Positions 49,370 to 62,683 of a stretch of 64,000 nt of DNA are shown piece by piece. The DNA comes from Stenotrophomonas maltophilia. Its GTDB lineage: Bacteria > Pseudomonadota > Gammaproteobacteria > Xanthomonadales > Xanthomonadaceae. Where the stretch lies: the NCBI RefSeq assembly GCF_002799155.1, contig NZ_NERD01000002.1:868001-932000 (forward strand), given 5' to 3'. The notes under the pieces are model-generated. The model was not told the DNA's origin. It saw only the letters and a program-made list of their open reading frames with translations, and searched no databases. Every line of letters begins with the position of its first letter. Within the stretch, counting starts at the first letter, position 1. The position numbers and the translations under genes are program-made.

Positions 49370-50239
49370 TCAGGGCACCACCAGGGCACTGCGGCCCATC
49401 AGCTGGCTGCGCTGGGAAACGAAGTCGTTGTAGGCCTCGTTGGCCTCACGGCCCAGCCCGCTGCCCAGGGTGGCGGTGGCCGAGGTGAAGGCCATCTGCG
49501 CGGCGAAGTCCTGCTTGCGCAGGGCCTTCTGTTCATCGGCGGTGGTGGCCTTCAGCCAGCGCGCATACACCTCGCGCAGCGGCGCGGCATGCGCCTCGAA
49601 GGCCGGCACCAGCGCCGGCAGGCTGGCCGGGGCCGGTTCCAGGCTGAACACCGGGGCCACGTAGCCGGCCGGCTGCTCGCGCTTGAAGGCGCCGGGCTCG
49701 CCCATGCCTTCTTCCACGTAGGCGATGAAATCCGGCGCGGTGAACACCTTGGCCACGATCTGGCCGCCGCTGGAATCGACGTGGGCGACCACCTTTTCCT
49801 TCGGGAACGGTTCGCGCACGCCGTAGGTCCAGGTCTTGTCGATGAACAATGCGTGGCTCTTCTCGAACGGACCCTCGAAGTCGACGCCGCCCAGCTCGAT
49901 GCCGGCCTTGCCGGTGCCGAAGTTCTTCAGCTTGCTCTCGTCGGTGACATAGATCTCGCGGGCGATCACGTACTCGCTCAGGGTCGGGTTGATCAGGCCA
50001 CCACGACCGTCGACGTAGACGATGAAGCGCACATCACCGAGCTTGTCGGTGTGCAGGCGATGCTCGCCCACGGCCAGCGAGATCGGGCGCGAGCCCTGCG
50101 CGGCGACCGGCAGGTCCTGGCCATCGATGCTCAGTGCCAGCGGCGTGTCGGTCGGGTTGTCGATCTGGAACTCGACCTTCGAGGGCGAACAGGCGGCCAG
50201 GGCCAGCGCGGCAGCGAACGGGAACAGCAGGGTCTTCAT
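49370..50239 (-). CDS. hypothetical lipoprotein between dnaE and accA
   Basis: A 289-residue lipoprotein (lipobox LAAC, Cys17: MKTLLFPFAAALALAAC) of no family I recognise. The first part looks like a beta-sandwich (VEFQIDNPTDTPLALSIDGQ, VGEHRLHTDKLGDVRFIVYV), and the end is helical (EVYARWLKATTADEQKALRK). It is inserted in an otherwise conserved dnaE-accA order, 64 bases after dnaE, and may be co-transcribed with it. Confidence 0.75.
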   Translation of the reverse strand: MKTLLFPFAAALALAACSPSKVEFQIDNPTDTPLALSIDGQDLPVAAQGSRPISLAVGEHRLHTDKLGDVRFIVYVDGRGGLINPTLSEYVIAREIYVTDESKLKNFGTGKAGIELGGVDFEGPFEKSHALFIDKTWTYGVREPFPKEKVVAHVDSSGGQIVAKVFTAPDFIAYVEEGMGEPGAFKREQPAGYVAPVFSLEPAPASLPALVPAFEAHAAPLREVYARWLKATTADEQKALRKQDFAAQMAFTSATATLGSGLGREANEAYNDFVSQRSQLMGRSALVVP

Positions 50240-50303
50240 CGGCAATCGTCCTTGATACATGGAACGGGAAAGCAGGGGTTTCGGCAAAACCAGGGAGCAG
50301 GCC

Positions 50304-53894
<3,591 letters not shown>

Positions 53895-54169
53895 GCCGGA
53901 CCAGGTTGGAGCGCGCGGGCCCCGGGTGCTGACGGAAGATCGTCGCCGGGGTCGGGATGCGCTGGAGTGCCCGGTCAGGGTAGCGAGGGCAGGGGGAGGC
54001 GACAAGCTCTTGACGGCACGCGATATCGCATTCGCGCTATCGCTTCCCACGGTTCGCAGGCGAACCGCGGGCCCTGTCTCAGCACGCTTCCACGCCCCCG
54101 CGCCCTTGGCGCGTCCCCTGACTCAGGGGGACTGTTCCCCCGCTGGGTTGCGGCAGCCGTTCAGGCGAT

Positions 54170-54841
54170 TCAGGCCACCGCGATGGCAGGGGCCGCTGCC
54201 TGCGCCGCTTCCAGGCATTCACGCACCGGGGCGAAGCTGCGCCGGTGTTCCACGCAGGGGCCATGTTCGCGCAGTGCGGCCAGGTGGGCGGGGGTGCCGT
54301 AGCCCTTGTGCTGCTCGAAGCCGTACTGCGGATGGCGGGAGTGGATATCCAGCATGTAGCGGTCGCGCGAGACCTTGGCCAGGATCGAGGCGGCCATGAT
54401 CGCCCGGTCGATGCCGTCGCCGCCGACCAGGGCCTGTGCCGGCAGCACCAGACCCTTGGGCACCACGTTGCCATCGATGCGGGCGAAACCGGCCACGTGC
54501 GCGACCGCTGCAACAACGTCACGCATGCCCTGCAGGGTGGCCTGGTAGATGTTCAGGCGATCGATCGTGTCCACGTCCACCAGCACCACATGCCAGGCCA
54601 GGGCGCGCTCGATGATGCGGTCATGCAACTGCTCGCGGCGGGCCGCCGTCAGCTGCTTGGAGTCATCCAGGCCGTTGATGCGTGGCCGGGACGGGTCGAA
54701 CACCACTGCCGCGACCGCTACCGGCCCGGCCAGTGGGCCACGCCCGGCCTCGTCGACACCGGCAACCAGGCGTTCCGGCTCGACTACTGCCGTGCCGTCG
54801 AACAGGGCCAGGCTGGCCGCTGCGGCGTGGCGGCGGTTCAT
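54170..54841 (-). CDS. rnhB: ribonuclease HII
   Basis: A 223-residue enzyme that nicks RNA-DNA hybrids, including single ribonucleotides left by replication. Active-site acids: [16 protein letters not shown] (Asp, Glu), GLDDSKQL and later the Asp in SRDRYMLDI. The start ATG at 54841 overlaps the lpxB stop (ATGA). The dnaE gene follows 275 bases later; that gap shows no gene and probably contains the dnaE promoter. Confidence 0.96.
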   Translation of the reverse strand: MNRRHAAAASLALFDGTAVVEPERLVAGVDEAGRGPLAGPVAVAAVVFDPSRPRINGLDDSKQLTAARREQLHDRIIERALAWHVVLVDVDTIDRLNIYQATLQGMRDVVAAVAHVAGFARIDGNVVPKGLVLPAQALVGGDGIDRAIMAASILAKVSRDRYMLDIHSRHPQYGFEQHKGYGTPAHLAALREHGPCVEHRRSFAPVRECLEAAQAAAPAIAVA

Positions 54842-56097
54842 GCCTGCGCCTGGTCGCGCATCAGCAGCTCGCCAACGGCATCGGCGGCACGCGCCGAGGC
54901 GTTTCGGCGCAGGCGCTCGTGTAGGCGCACGTACGTGTCCTGCAGGTCGATCACCCGCTGCGGATGGTCGAACCATTGCTGGATGGCCGCCGCCAGCCTG
55001 TCCGGCGTGCAGTCGTGCTGCATCAGCTCCGGCGCCAGGTCCTGGCCGGCCAGGATGTTGGGCAGGGCAAAGCGGTCGACCTTGATCAGGCCAAGCGCCT
55101 TGACCAGTCGGTAGGTCAGTTCATTGACGCGGTAACCGACCACCATCGGCCGCTTCACCAGCATGGCTTCCAGGGTCGCAGTGCCGGAGGCCAGCACCAC
55201 CACGTCGGCGGCGATCATCGCGTTGCGCGCCTGGCCATCAAGCACATGCGAGTAGGCCACCGGCAACGCGGAGCGCGACAGCTGTTCTTCGATCAGCTGC
55301 CTGCACGCCGGGTTGGCGGCAGGCACCACCACATGCAGGCCCGGAATGCGTTCGGAAACCTGCCAGGCGGCTTCGAAGAAGGGTTCGCCCAGGCGCGAGA
55401 TCTCGCCCAGGCGGCTGCCCGGCAACACCGCCAGCACCTTGGCCGAGGCCGGCAGCCCGAGCGCGGCGCGTGCGTCCTCGCGGTTGCCCTGCAGCGGAAT
55501 GTCATCGGCCATCGGGTGGCCGACGAAGCGCGCGTCGATGCCGTGCCTGGCATAGATCGGCGGTTCCATCGGGAACAGGCACAGCACCAGGTCGGCGCTG
55601 CTGCCGATTTTCTCGGCGCGCTTCTCGCGCCAGGCCCAGACCGAAGGGCTGACGTAATGTACGGTGCGCACGCCACGCTGCTTCAGCCAGCGCTCGATGC
55701 CTAGGTTGAAGTCGGGCGCATCGATGCCGATGAACACGTCTGGTTGCCATTCCAGGGCGCGCTGGCGGAACGCCGAGCGCAGCTTGAGCAGCCGCGGCAG
55801 GTGGCGCAGCACTTCGGTCAGGCCCATCACCGCCAGCTCGCTGGCATCGTGCCAGGTCTGGCAGCCGGCGCTGCGCATGGCATCGCCACCGATGCCGGCG
55901 AATTCGGCATTCGGGAAGCGTGCCTTCAGTTCACGCACCAGGCCCGCACCGAGCAGGTCTCCGGAGGCCTCGCCGGCCACCAGTGCGATCCGCAACGGGC
56001 GCTCGCTGAGCACCCGCTGCGCGGGAACGCTGCCGACCATCGAGGCCAGCGGGATCACCGCGGCGCCGGCCGGCGCCTGGCCGGTCGTGCTGCTCAT
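54838..56097 (-). CDS. lpxB: lipid-A-disaccharide synthase
   Basis: A 419-residue GT19 glycosyltransferase that joins UDP-diacylglucosamine and lipid X to form the lipid A disaccharide at the inner membrane. Landmarks: [56 protein letters not shown] and [12 protein letters not shown]. It has an N-terminal extension of about 34 residues ([20 protein letters not shown]) before the conserved part. Overlaps lpxA by ATGA. Confidence 0.97.
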   Translation of the reverse strand: MSSTTGQAPAGAAVIPLASMVGSVPAQRVLSERPLRIALVAGEASGDLLGAGLVRELKARFPNAEFAGIGGDAMRSAGCQTWHDASELAVMGLTEVLRHLPRLLKLRSAFRQRALEWQPDVFIGIDAPDFNLGIERWLKQRGVRTVHYVSPSVWAWREKRAEKIGSSADLVLCLFPMEPPIYARHGIDARFVGHPMADDIPLQGNREDARAALGLPASAKVLAVLPGSRLGEISRLGEPFFEAAWQVSERIPGLHVVVPAANPACRQLIEEQLSRSALPVAYSHVLDGQARNAMIAADVVVLASGTATLEAMLVKRPMVVGYRVNELTYRLVKALGLIKVDRFALPNILAGQDLAPELMQHDCTPDRLAAAIQQWFDHPQRVIDLQDTYVRLHERLRRNASARAADAVGELLMRDQAQA

Positions 56098-56885
56098 CGC
56101 AGCAAAGGCCTCTCGGCGTGCTCGATGAAGTCCAGCATGGCCTTCACGTCATCGCTGTCACGCGCCTGTTCGGTCAGCTGCACCTTGGCTTCGGCCAGCG
56201 GCAGGCCCGCCACGTACAGCGTGCGGTAGGCACGCTTGATGGCGGAAATGCGCTCGGCGTCGAAGCCGCGGCGCTTCAGGCCTTCGCTGTTGATGCCACG
56301 CGGGCGGCCCAGCGAGTCGGTGCCGACCATGGTGAACGGAGGCACGTCGCCGTTGGTCAGCGCGCCCATGCCGAGGAAGGCATGCGCGCCGATGCGGCAG
56401 AACTGGTGGGCACCGGCGAAGCCGCTGATGATCACGTAATCGCCCACGGTCACGTGGCCGGCCAGGGTGGTGTTGTTGGAGAACACGCAGAAGTTGCCGA
56501 CATGGCAGTCATGCGCCACGTGCGTGTAGGCCAGCATCCAGTTGTCGTCGCCGATGGTGGTGATGCCGCCGCCGCCGCCGGTGCCGCGGTTCAGGGTGAC
56601 GAATTCACGGAACACGTTGCGGTCGCCGATCACCAGTTCGGTGCGCTCCCCTGCATACTTCTTGTCCTGCGGTTCGCCACCGACCGCGGCGTGGCCGATG
56701 AAGCGGTTGTCGCGGCCGATCTTCGTCGGGCCGTGGATGCTGCAATGAGGGCCGACCACCGTGCCAGCACCGATTTCCACATCGGCCCCGATCAGGGTGA
56801 ACGCGCCCACCTGGACGTCATCGGCCAGGCGCGCGTCCGGATCGATGACGGCGGTGGGGTGGATCCGCGGTGCGTTGTCAGTCAT
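56094..56885 (-). CDS. lpxA: UDP-N-acetylglucosamine acyltransferase
   Basis: A 263-residue left-handed beta-helix acyltransferase that starts lipid A synthesis. Hexapeptide repeats fill residues 5-190; the catalytic His is in [13 protein letters not shown], and [20 protein letters not shown] and [14 protein letters not shown] are landmarks. Overlaps lpxB by ATGA and follows fabZ by 16 bases. Confidence 0.98.
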   Translation of the reverse strand: MTDNAPRIHPTAVIDPDARLADDVQVGAFTLIGADVEIGAGTVVGPHCSIHGPTKIGRDNRFIGHAAVGGEPQDKKYAGERTELVIGDRNVFREFVTLNRGTGGGGGITTIGDDNWMLAYTHVAHDCHVGNFCVFSNNTTLAGHVTVGDYVIISGFAGAHQFCRIGAHAFLGMGALTNGDVPPFTMVGTDSLGRPRGINSEGLKRRGFDAERISAIKRAYRTLYVAGLPLAEAKVQLTEQARDSDDVKAMLDFIEHAERPLLR

Positions 56886-56901
56886 TCCTGCCTCCAGTGG
56901 A

Positions 56902-57360
56902 TCAGCCCTTGGCGCCGGCACACATGACTTCGGCCGAGGCAACGACTTCGCCGTTGACCTTGGCTTCGCCGTAGTACCAGCCCATGTTGCGGATCAGGCG
57001 CTTCATCTGCACATCCAGCATCAACACGTCGCCGGGAACGACCTGCTTGTTGAAGCGGGCGTTTTCCACCTTGACCATGTAGAACAGCTTGGACTGCGAG
57101 TCGCGGCCGAGCGTGAGCTGGGTCATCACGCCACCGGCCTGCGCCAGCGCTTCGATGATCAGCACGCCAGGCATGATCGGGCGGCCCGGGAAGTGGCCCT
57201 GGAAGAAGGGCTCGTTGATGCTGACGTTCTTCTGCGCAAGGATGCGCTTGGCCTCGACGTCGAGTTCAAGCACCCGGTCCACCAGCAGGAACGGGTAGCG
57301 GTGCGGGAGCAGTTCCTGGATCTGGCAGACGTCGATCGGAAGCTGCAGCGAATCGTTCAT
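56902..57360 (-). CDS. fabZ: 3-hydroxyacyl-ACP dehydratase
   Basis: A 152-residue hot-dog-fold enzyme that dehydrates 3-hydroxyacyl-ACP in fatty acid elongation, competing with LpxA and LpxD for the same substrates. Catalytic His in [12 protein letters not shown] and Glu in [13 protein letters not shown], plus [10 protein letters not shown]. Start overlaps the lpxD stop by ATGA. Confidence 0.98.
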   Translation of the reverse strand: MNDSLQLPIDVCQIQELLPHRYPFLLVDRVLELDVEAKRILAQKNVSINEPFFQGHFPGRPIMPGVLIIEALAQAGGVMTQLTLGRDSQSKLFYMVKVENARFNKQVVPGDVLMLDVQMKRLIRNMGWYYGEAKVNGEVVASAEVMCAGAKG

Positions 57361-58379
57361 TCTTTCTCCTTGCCAGCAGCCAGGACGCGGCGAGCCAGTG
57401 CGTCCAGCTGCTTGAAGCGCGCGGCGTTCTTGCGCCACGTGCGGTTGTCGGTCAACGGGGTACCGGACGAGTACTCGCCCGGCTCATGGATGGAGTTGCG
57501 GACCACCGACTTGCCGGTGATCACGACCTTGTCGCAGATTTCAAGGTGGCCGACCACGCCGACGTGGCCGCCGAGCAGGCAGTAGCGGCCGATCCTGGCA
57601 CTGCCGGCGATGCCGGTACACCCGGCGATGGCCGAGTGCGCGCCGATCTGCACGTTGTGCGCGATCTGCACCAGGTTGTCCAGGCGCACGTCTTCGTCCA
57701 GCACGGTGTCTTCCAGCGCACCGCGGTCGACGCAGGTGTTGGCGCCGATCTCGCAGTCATCGCCGATGCGCACGCCGCCGAGCTGCGGCACCTTGATCCA
57801 CTTGCCAGCGTCCATGGCCAGGCCGAAGCCATCGGCGCCGAGTACGGCACCGGGATGCACGCGGACGCGCTTGCCGAGCTTGACCCGGGTGACCAGGGTG
57901 ACCCGCGCGATCAGCTCGCAGCCGCTGCCCAGGCTGCAGTCTTCGCCGATCACGCTGCCGGTGCCGATGATGCAGTTCTCGCCGACCACGCTGCGTGCGC
58001 CGATGGAGACGAACGGACCGATATGGGCGCTGGCGGCGACCTGTGCGCTGGGATCGATGACGGCGCTGGGGTGGATGCCCGGCGGCCGCGTCGGCGCGAT
58101 GTCGAACAGCGCGGCGATCTTGGCGAAGGTGGTGTACGGATCCTTGGCCACGAGCGCGGCGCCGGGGGCGGCCTCGGCGTCGTCGGCACGCAGCACCACC
58201 AGCGAGGCCTGGCTGTCGGCCAGCTGGGCGCGGTAGCGCGGGTTGGCGAGGAAGGTCAGCTGGCCTGGGCCGGCATGGGCGAGGGTGGCCACGCCATGGA
58301 TGGCGGTGGCGGGGTCGCCATGGACCTGCAGGCCGAACTGCTCGGCGAGTTGCTGGGCGGTGTAGGTGGGAGTATTCAC
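57357..58379 (-). CDS. lpxD: UDP-3-O-acylglucosamine N-acyltransferase
   Basis: A 340-residue beta-helix acyltransferase for the third step of lipid A synthesis. The uridine-binding domain (YTAQQLAEQFGLQVHGD, LTFLANPRY) is followed by hexapeptide repeats with catalytic His in LVQIAHNVQIGAHSAIAG, and a C-terminal helix. It starts at GTG 58379 (no in-frame ATG nearby). Head of the lpxD-fabZ-lpxA-lpxB-rnhB overlapping group. Confidence 0.97.
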   Translation of the reverse strand: MNTPTYTAQQLAEQFGLQVHGDPATAIHGVATLAHAGPGQLTFLANPRYRAQLADSQASLVVLRADDAEAAPGAALVAKDPYTTFAKIAALFDIAPTRPPGIHPSAVIDPSAQVAASAHIGPFVSIGARSVVGENCIIGTGSVIGEDCSLGSGCELIARVTLVTRVKLGKRVRVHPGAVLGADGFGLAMDAGKWIKVPQLGGVRIGDDCEIGANTCVDRGALEDTVLDEDVRLDNLVQIAHNVQIGAHSAIAGCTGIAGSARIGRYCLLGGHVGVVGHLEICDKVVITGKSVVRNSIHEPGEYSSGTPLTDNRTWRKNAARFKQLDALARRVLAAGKEKE

Positions 58380-58449
58380 GGCGGGAGTTTAACGTGTGAC
58401 GGCATTGCGGTCATGCGGGGTCAAAAGCGGCGCCTGCCTGATGTCCCGG

Positions 58450-58557
58450 GGTGATGGCGCAGGGGGCAGCCCAGGACACGCCGTAAACCCATCCCTGGGG
58501 GCTCGATGGCGCCATCCATGGCGCCAACGGTCCTGGTCAGCCCCCTGCGCCATCACC
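58450..58557. repeat. covarying-arm element, copy 2
   Basis: Outer arms GGTGATGGCGCAGGGGGC (58450-58467) and GCCCCCTGCGCCATCACC (58540-58557) pair perfectly over 18 bp, and an inner CCAGGA/TCCTGG also pairs. The core matches 14315-14368 almost base for base, while the arms differ. Confidence 0.9.
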
Positions 58558-58605
58558 AGATGATTTCACGCGAGCGCGGGAAGTAACGGCTGGCGGCGAG
58601 CAAGC

Positions 58606-58634
58606 AAAACGAAAACGCCGGGCAATGCCCGGCG
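58606..58634 (-). terminator. terminator on the bamA side
   Basis: Read on the minus strand, CGCCGGGCA/TGCCCGGCG forms a 9-bp stem followed by TTTTCGTTTT. It is about 200 bases past the bamA stop, with several hairpins between. Confidence 0.7.
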
Positions 58635-58657
58635 CTTCGCACCCCGTCTGGTGGAGA

Positions 58658-58758
58658 GCCCCCCTTTGTTAAGGGGGGCGCGCCGCTGGGAATCGCAGGA
58701 GCGATTCCCAACGTTGCCATGCAACGGCCCGAAGGGCGCATGCCATGGATGGCATGCG
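58658..58758. repeat. run of four palindromes
   Basis: Successive hairpins: GCCCCCC/GGGGGGC around TTTGTTAA (58658-58679), TGGGAATCGC-agga-GCGATTCCCA (58687-58710), GTTGC-cat-GCAAC (58713-58727 region) and CGCATGCCAT-gg-ATGGCATGCG (58737-58758). They fill the non-coding stretch between bamA and lpxD, and no gene is seen there. Confidence 0.8.
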
Positions 58759-58809
58759 TAACGGCGCGGGGGATAGGTGAAATGCGGGGGCAATTCACCG
58801 GAGGTGGAT

Positions 58810-58840
58810 CAGTTCTGAGGAACAGAGTTCCTCAGAACTG
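58810..58840. repeat. perfect 14-bp hairpin over the bamA stop codon
   Basis: CAGTTCTGAGGAAC and its exact complement flank a three-base AGA loop. On the minus strand the 5' arm contains the last bamA codons (CAG TTC) and the TGA stop. No T-run follows, so it looks like an RNA stability or translation-end structure. Confidence 0.75.
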
Positions 58841-61195
58841 GCCACCGAACGTGAATTGCAGGCGTTCGATCTTGTCATCGTCTTCCTTCTTCAGCGGGAA
58901 GGCGTAGCTGATCGAGATCGGGCCGACCGGGGCGCGCCACAGTAGCGCCACACCGGTGGATACGCGCAGTTCGTTGGCCTTGAAGTTGTCCACGCCGGTA
59001 TACACGTTGCCGAAGTCGACGAAGGCCGACACACGCGCCGACGGGCTGTCGAACAGGCGCGGGAAGTAGGCTTCCACCGAACCGACGGTCTTCAGCGAAC
59101 CGCCCAGCGGCTGGCCTTCCGGATAACCGCGGGTGACTTCGCGCGGGCCGAGGGTGTTGTCCTCGAAGCCGCGCACCGAGTTGGTGCCACCGGCGTAGAA
59201 GTTCTCGAAGAACGGCAGGCCGCTGGCGGTGACGGTGCGGGTGGTGCCATCCGGATTGGTCAGCGTACGGGTGTAGTCCTTGCCGTAGGCATCGCCGTAG
59301 CCGATTTCCGCGCGGGTGTTGATCACCAGCGACGGCATGATCGGCCAGTACTTGCTGATCTGGTAGTTCAGCTTGTAGTACTCGATGGTCGAACCCGGCA
59401 GCGTGGTTTCCAGGCCCACGCGCTGGTAGGTGCCGCGGGTCGGCATGAAGTAGTCGTTGCGCGAGTCGCGGGCCCAGCCCAGCTCGGTACGCCAGGCATG
59501 GAAGGTGCGCTGACCGACCGCATTGATGTAGTCGATGATCGACTGCGGGGTCGAGCCTTCGTAAGTGGTGATCTGGTTGCTGTCGATGCCGAACATCAGC
59601 GAGACGGTATCGGTCTCGGTCAGCGGCACGCCGAACACCACCTGCGCCGAACCATTGGTGCTGTTGTACTGCGCGGTGTTGAAGTCGGAGTAGTCCAGTT
59701 CGCGCCAGGACAGGTTGTAGCCCAGCGACACGCCGTCATCGGTGAAGTACGGGTTGGTGTAGCTGAAGCCGTAGCGCTGCAGGTAGCTGCTGCGCGAGGC
59801 TTCGACCGACACACGGTTGCCGCCGCCGAGGAAGTTGTTCTGCGACAGCTGCACCGAGGTGGTCATGCCGTAGGACTGCGAATAGCCCAGGCCGAACACG
59901 AAGCTGCCCGAGGTGGTTTCCTTGACGTTGTAGACGACGTCGACCTGGTCGTTGCTGCCGCTGACCGCCGGGGTCTCCACTTCCACCGATTCGAAGTAGC
60001 CCAGGCGCTGCAGGCGGATCTTGGAGCGGTCGATCGCGGCCTGCGAGTACCAGCTGTTCTCGAACTGGCGCAGCTCGCGGCGCATCACTTCGTCGGAAGT
60101 ACGGGTATTGCCGCGGAACAGGATGCGACGCACCGATACGCGCGGGCCGGGCACGACCTGCATGTTGATGGCGACGGTCTGCTCGGCGCGGTTGGTGGTC
60201 GGGATCGGGTTCACCTTGGCGAACGCGTAGCCGATGTTGGACAGCGAATTGGTGATGGTGTCCGAACTGAATTCCAGCAGGGCACGCGAGAACGTGTCGC
60301 CGGACTTCTGGATCACCATGCGCTCGACGTCCTCCTGCGGGAGGATGGTGTCGCCGCTGACCTTGATCTCGGAAATCTTGTACTGCGCACCCTCGGTCAC
60401 GCCCGCGGTCAGGAACATGTCGCGCTTGTCGGGGCTGATCGATACCTGGGTGGAATCGATGCTGAAATCGACGTAGCCGCGGTCCAGGTACCAGGAGTTG
60501 AGCTTTTCCAGGTCGCCGGACAGCTTTTCCTTGGAGTACTGGTCGTCACGGCGGTACCACGAGGCCCAGTTGTGCTCCTTGGACTCCCAGGTCTCCAGGA
60601 TGTCCTTGCTCTCGAACTTCTCGGTGCCGACCAGGTTGACGTGGCGGATCTTGGCCGCCTTGCCTTCCTTGATGGCGATGGCGATGTCCACGCGGTTGCG
60701 GTCCAGCGGGCTCACCGTCGGAGTGATGTCGACGTTGTACTTGCCGCGGTCGTTGTACTGGCGGCGCAGTTCCTGGGTCACGCGGTCCAGGCTCAGGCGA
60801 TCGAAGGTGCCGCCCTCGGTCAGGCCGATGTCGGACAGGCCCTTGAGCAGCTGGTCGGACTTGATGTCCTTGTTGCCGGTCACGGTCAGCTTGTTGATCG
60901 CCGGGCGTTCCTTGACGGTCACCACCAGGATGGTGCCCTGGCGGTCCAGCTGCACGTCTTCGAAGAAGCCGGTCTTGTACAGGGCGCGGATCGTCTCGCC
61001 GACCTTGTTGTCGGTTACCGTCTCGCCACGTTCCACCGGCAGGTAGGTGAACACCGTGCCCGAGCTGATGCGCTGCAGGCCATCGACGCGGATGTCGCTG
61101 ACAGTGAAGGGCTCGGCTGCCTGGGCCAGGGCGGGAGCGCCGGTGACGGCGGCGAGGGCGAGGGCCAGCAGGCGGCGATTGGGGAGTCGCGTCAT
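58832..61195 (-). CDS. bamA: outer membrane protein assembly factor BamA
   Basis: A 787-residue Omp85 protein, the core of the machine that inserts beta-barrels into the outer membrane. Signal peptide ends ALAQA; five POTRA domains (first: FTVSDIRVDGLQRISSGTVF) span about 25-425; the barrel has the VRGF motif (GGTNSVRGFEDNTLGPR) and ends TFGGQF with terminal Phe. ATG 61195 gives the right signal peptide; ATG 61273 overlaps the rseP stop (ATGA) and would add 26 residues before it. Confidence 0.97.
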   Translation of the reverse strand: MTRLPNRRLLALALAAVTGAPALAQAAEPFTVSDIRVDGLQRISSGTVFTYLPVERGETVTDNKVGETIRALYKTGFFEDVQLDRQGTILVVTVKERPAINKLTVTGNKDIKSDQLLKGLSDIGLTEGGTFDRLSLDRVTQELRRQYNDRGKYNVDITPTVSPLDRNRVDIAIAIKEGKAAKIRHVNLVGTEKFESKDILETWESKEHNWASWYRRDDQYSKEKLSGDLEKLNSWYLDRGYVDFSIDSTQVSISPDKRDMFLTAGVTEGAQYKISEIKVSGDTILPQEDVERMVIQKSGDTFSRALLEFSSDTITNSLSNIGYAFAKVNPIPTTNRAEQTVAINMQVVPGPRVSVRRILFRGNTRTSDEVMRRELRQFENSWYSQAAIDRSKIRLQRLGYFESVEVETPAVSGSNDQVDVVYNVKETTSGSFVFGLGYSQSYGMTTSVQLSQNNFLGGGNRVSVEASRSSYLQRYGFSYTNPYFTDDGVSLGYNLSWRELDYSDFNTAQYNSTNGSAQVVFGVPLTETDTVSLMFGIDSNQITTYEGSTPQSIIDYINAVGQRTFHAWRTELGWARDSRNDYFMPTRGTYQRVGLETTLPGSTIEYYKLNYQISKYWPIMPSLVINTRAEIGYGDAYGKDYTRTLTNPDGTTRTVTASGLPFFENFYAGGTNSVRGFEDNTLGPREVTRGYPEGQPLGGSLKTVGSVEAYFPRLFDSPSARVSAFVDFGNVYTGVDNFKANELRVSTGVALLWRAPVGPISISYAFPLKKEDDDKIERLQFTFGGQF

Positions 61196-61269
61196 GTCAC
61201 GTCCGGTAGGAAGGTCGATTTCATTGGTGCGGGATGCCGACGCTGTAGACGGCAACAACGTGGAAAAGT

Positions 61270-62628
61270 TCATCGCGGGACCAGGCCGAGGATGTCGTTG
61301 TAGAACGCCAACCCCATCAGCCCGGCCAGCAACGCCAGGCCGATGTATTGGCCGGCGGCGATGGCACGCTCGCTCAGCGGGCTGCCCTTGACCAACTCGA
61401 TAAGGTAATACAGCAGGTGGCCGCCGTCCAAGATCGGGATCGGCAGCAGGTTGATGATGCACAGGCTGAGCGACAGCAGGGCAAGGAACTGCAGGAACCA
61501 GTCGAGGCCGCGCTTGGCCGAGACATTGGCCACGCGGGCGATGGTGACCGGCCCGGAAACGTTCTGCAGCGAGGCCTTGCCGGTGATGATGCGGCCCATC
61601 ATGCCCAGCGAGTCGGCCGCCAGGCGCCCGGTCTCGCGCACCGCGACGGTCACTGCATCCAGCGGCCCGTAGCGCAGCAGGGTGTCGTAGGCGGGGCTGT
61701 AGGTGGTGGGGAAGCCGACGCCGATCTGCCAGACCGGGTTGCCCTTGCCGTCCTTGCCCTGGCGCGGGGTGACTTCCAGCGCCAGGCGCTCTCCGCCTCG
61801 CATGACCTCGATCATGCCCGGGCCACCGGCGCGGCCCAGCGCCTGGATCTCGCCGATCACCTGGTCGACGCTGTCGATGCGCTGGCCATCGATGGCCACG
61901 ATCAGGTCGCCCGGCTGCAGTTGCCCGGCCACCACGGAGTCTGCGGTGAGCGAGTCGACCCGCGCCGGTTGCAGCCACGACTGCCAGTACAGGCCGGCCA
62001 GGATCGGCACCCGCCGTTCATCGAAACCGGCCGGCAGCTGTGACAGCGGCAGGGTGCGCACGCGCACCTGGTCGGCCGGATCCAGTACTTCCAGCTTCAC
62101 GTCACGGCGGTCCATGGCAGCGGCGGTCAGCGCCATGCTGGCCTCACCGAGGGTGGCCACCGCGCGCTCGTCCACGCGCAGCACGCGGTCGCCGCTGGCC
62201 AGGCCGGCGCTGGCGGCGATGCCGCTGGCGCTGCCGATGGTAGGCGAGTAATCCTGCTTGCCGATCACGAACATCGCCCACAGCAGCAGGATGCACAGGA
62301 GCAGGTTGGCGATCGGGCCGGCGGCGACGATGGCGATGCGCTGCCAGACGGTCTTGTGGTTGAAGGCCTGGCCGCGCTCGTGCGGGTGGACTTCGACCTC
62401 GCGTTCGTCGAGGAACTTCACGTAGCCACCCAGCGGGATGGCGGCAATGGCGAACTCGGTACCGTGCCTGTCGCGGCGCGACCACAGCGGCCGGCCGAAG
62501 CCGACCGAGAAACGCAGGATCTTGACCCCGCACAGGCGCCCGACCCAGTAATGCCCGAACTCGTGGAACGTGACCAGCAGCCCGAGGCTGACAATCATCC
62601 ACCAGACCGATCCGATGAAGTCAGTCAT
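61270..62628 (-). CDS. rseP: RIP zinc metalloprotease RseP
   Basis: A 452-residue inner-membrane site-2 protease that cleaves anti-sigma factor RseA and clears signal peptides. Zinc site LLVTFHEFGHYWVGR near residue 21 and the third ligand in NLLPIPILDGGHLLYYLIEL; two PDZ domains lie between (VVAGQLQPGDLIVAIDGQRI is the second). It links outer-membrane stress, sensed through BamA clients encoded next door, to sigma-E. Confidence 0.97.
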   Translation of the reverse strand: MTDFIGSVWWMIVSLGLLVTFHEFGHYWVGRLCGVKILRFSVGFGRPLWSRRDRHGTEFAIAAIPLGGYVKFLDEREVEVHPHERGQAFNHKTVWQRIAIVAAGPIANLLLCILLLWAMFVIGKQDYSPTIGSASGIAASAGLASGDRVLRVDERAVATLGEASMALTAAAMDRRDVKLEVLDPADQVRVRTLPLSQLPAGFDERRVPILAGLYWQSWLQPARVDSLTADSVVAGQLQPGDLIVAIDGQRIDSVDQVIGEIQALGRAGGPGMIEVMRGGERLALEVTPRQGKDGKGNPVWQIGVGFPTTYSPAYDTLLRYGPLDAVTVAVRETGRLAADSLGMMGRIITGKASLQNVSGPVTIARVANVSAKRGLDWFLQFLALLSLSLCIINLLPIPILDGGHLLYYLIELVKGSPLSERAIAAGQYIGLALLAGLMGLAFYNDILGLVPR

Positions 62629-62683
62629 GCAGGCTCACAGTGGCGGGCAGGGGCGGCGTCGTCATGCTGGGCGAGGCGGTCGT

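Noticed and set aside
53895..54169. A possible small gene in the gap between rnhB and dnaE
   Set aside because: Short frames there have no ribosome site and the region looks like upstream control DNA of dnaE; nothing firm is visible.
59498..61303. Plus-strand open frame of about 600 codons opposite bamA
   Set aside because: BamA POTRA and barrel motifs are on the minus strand; this frame is a shadow.
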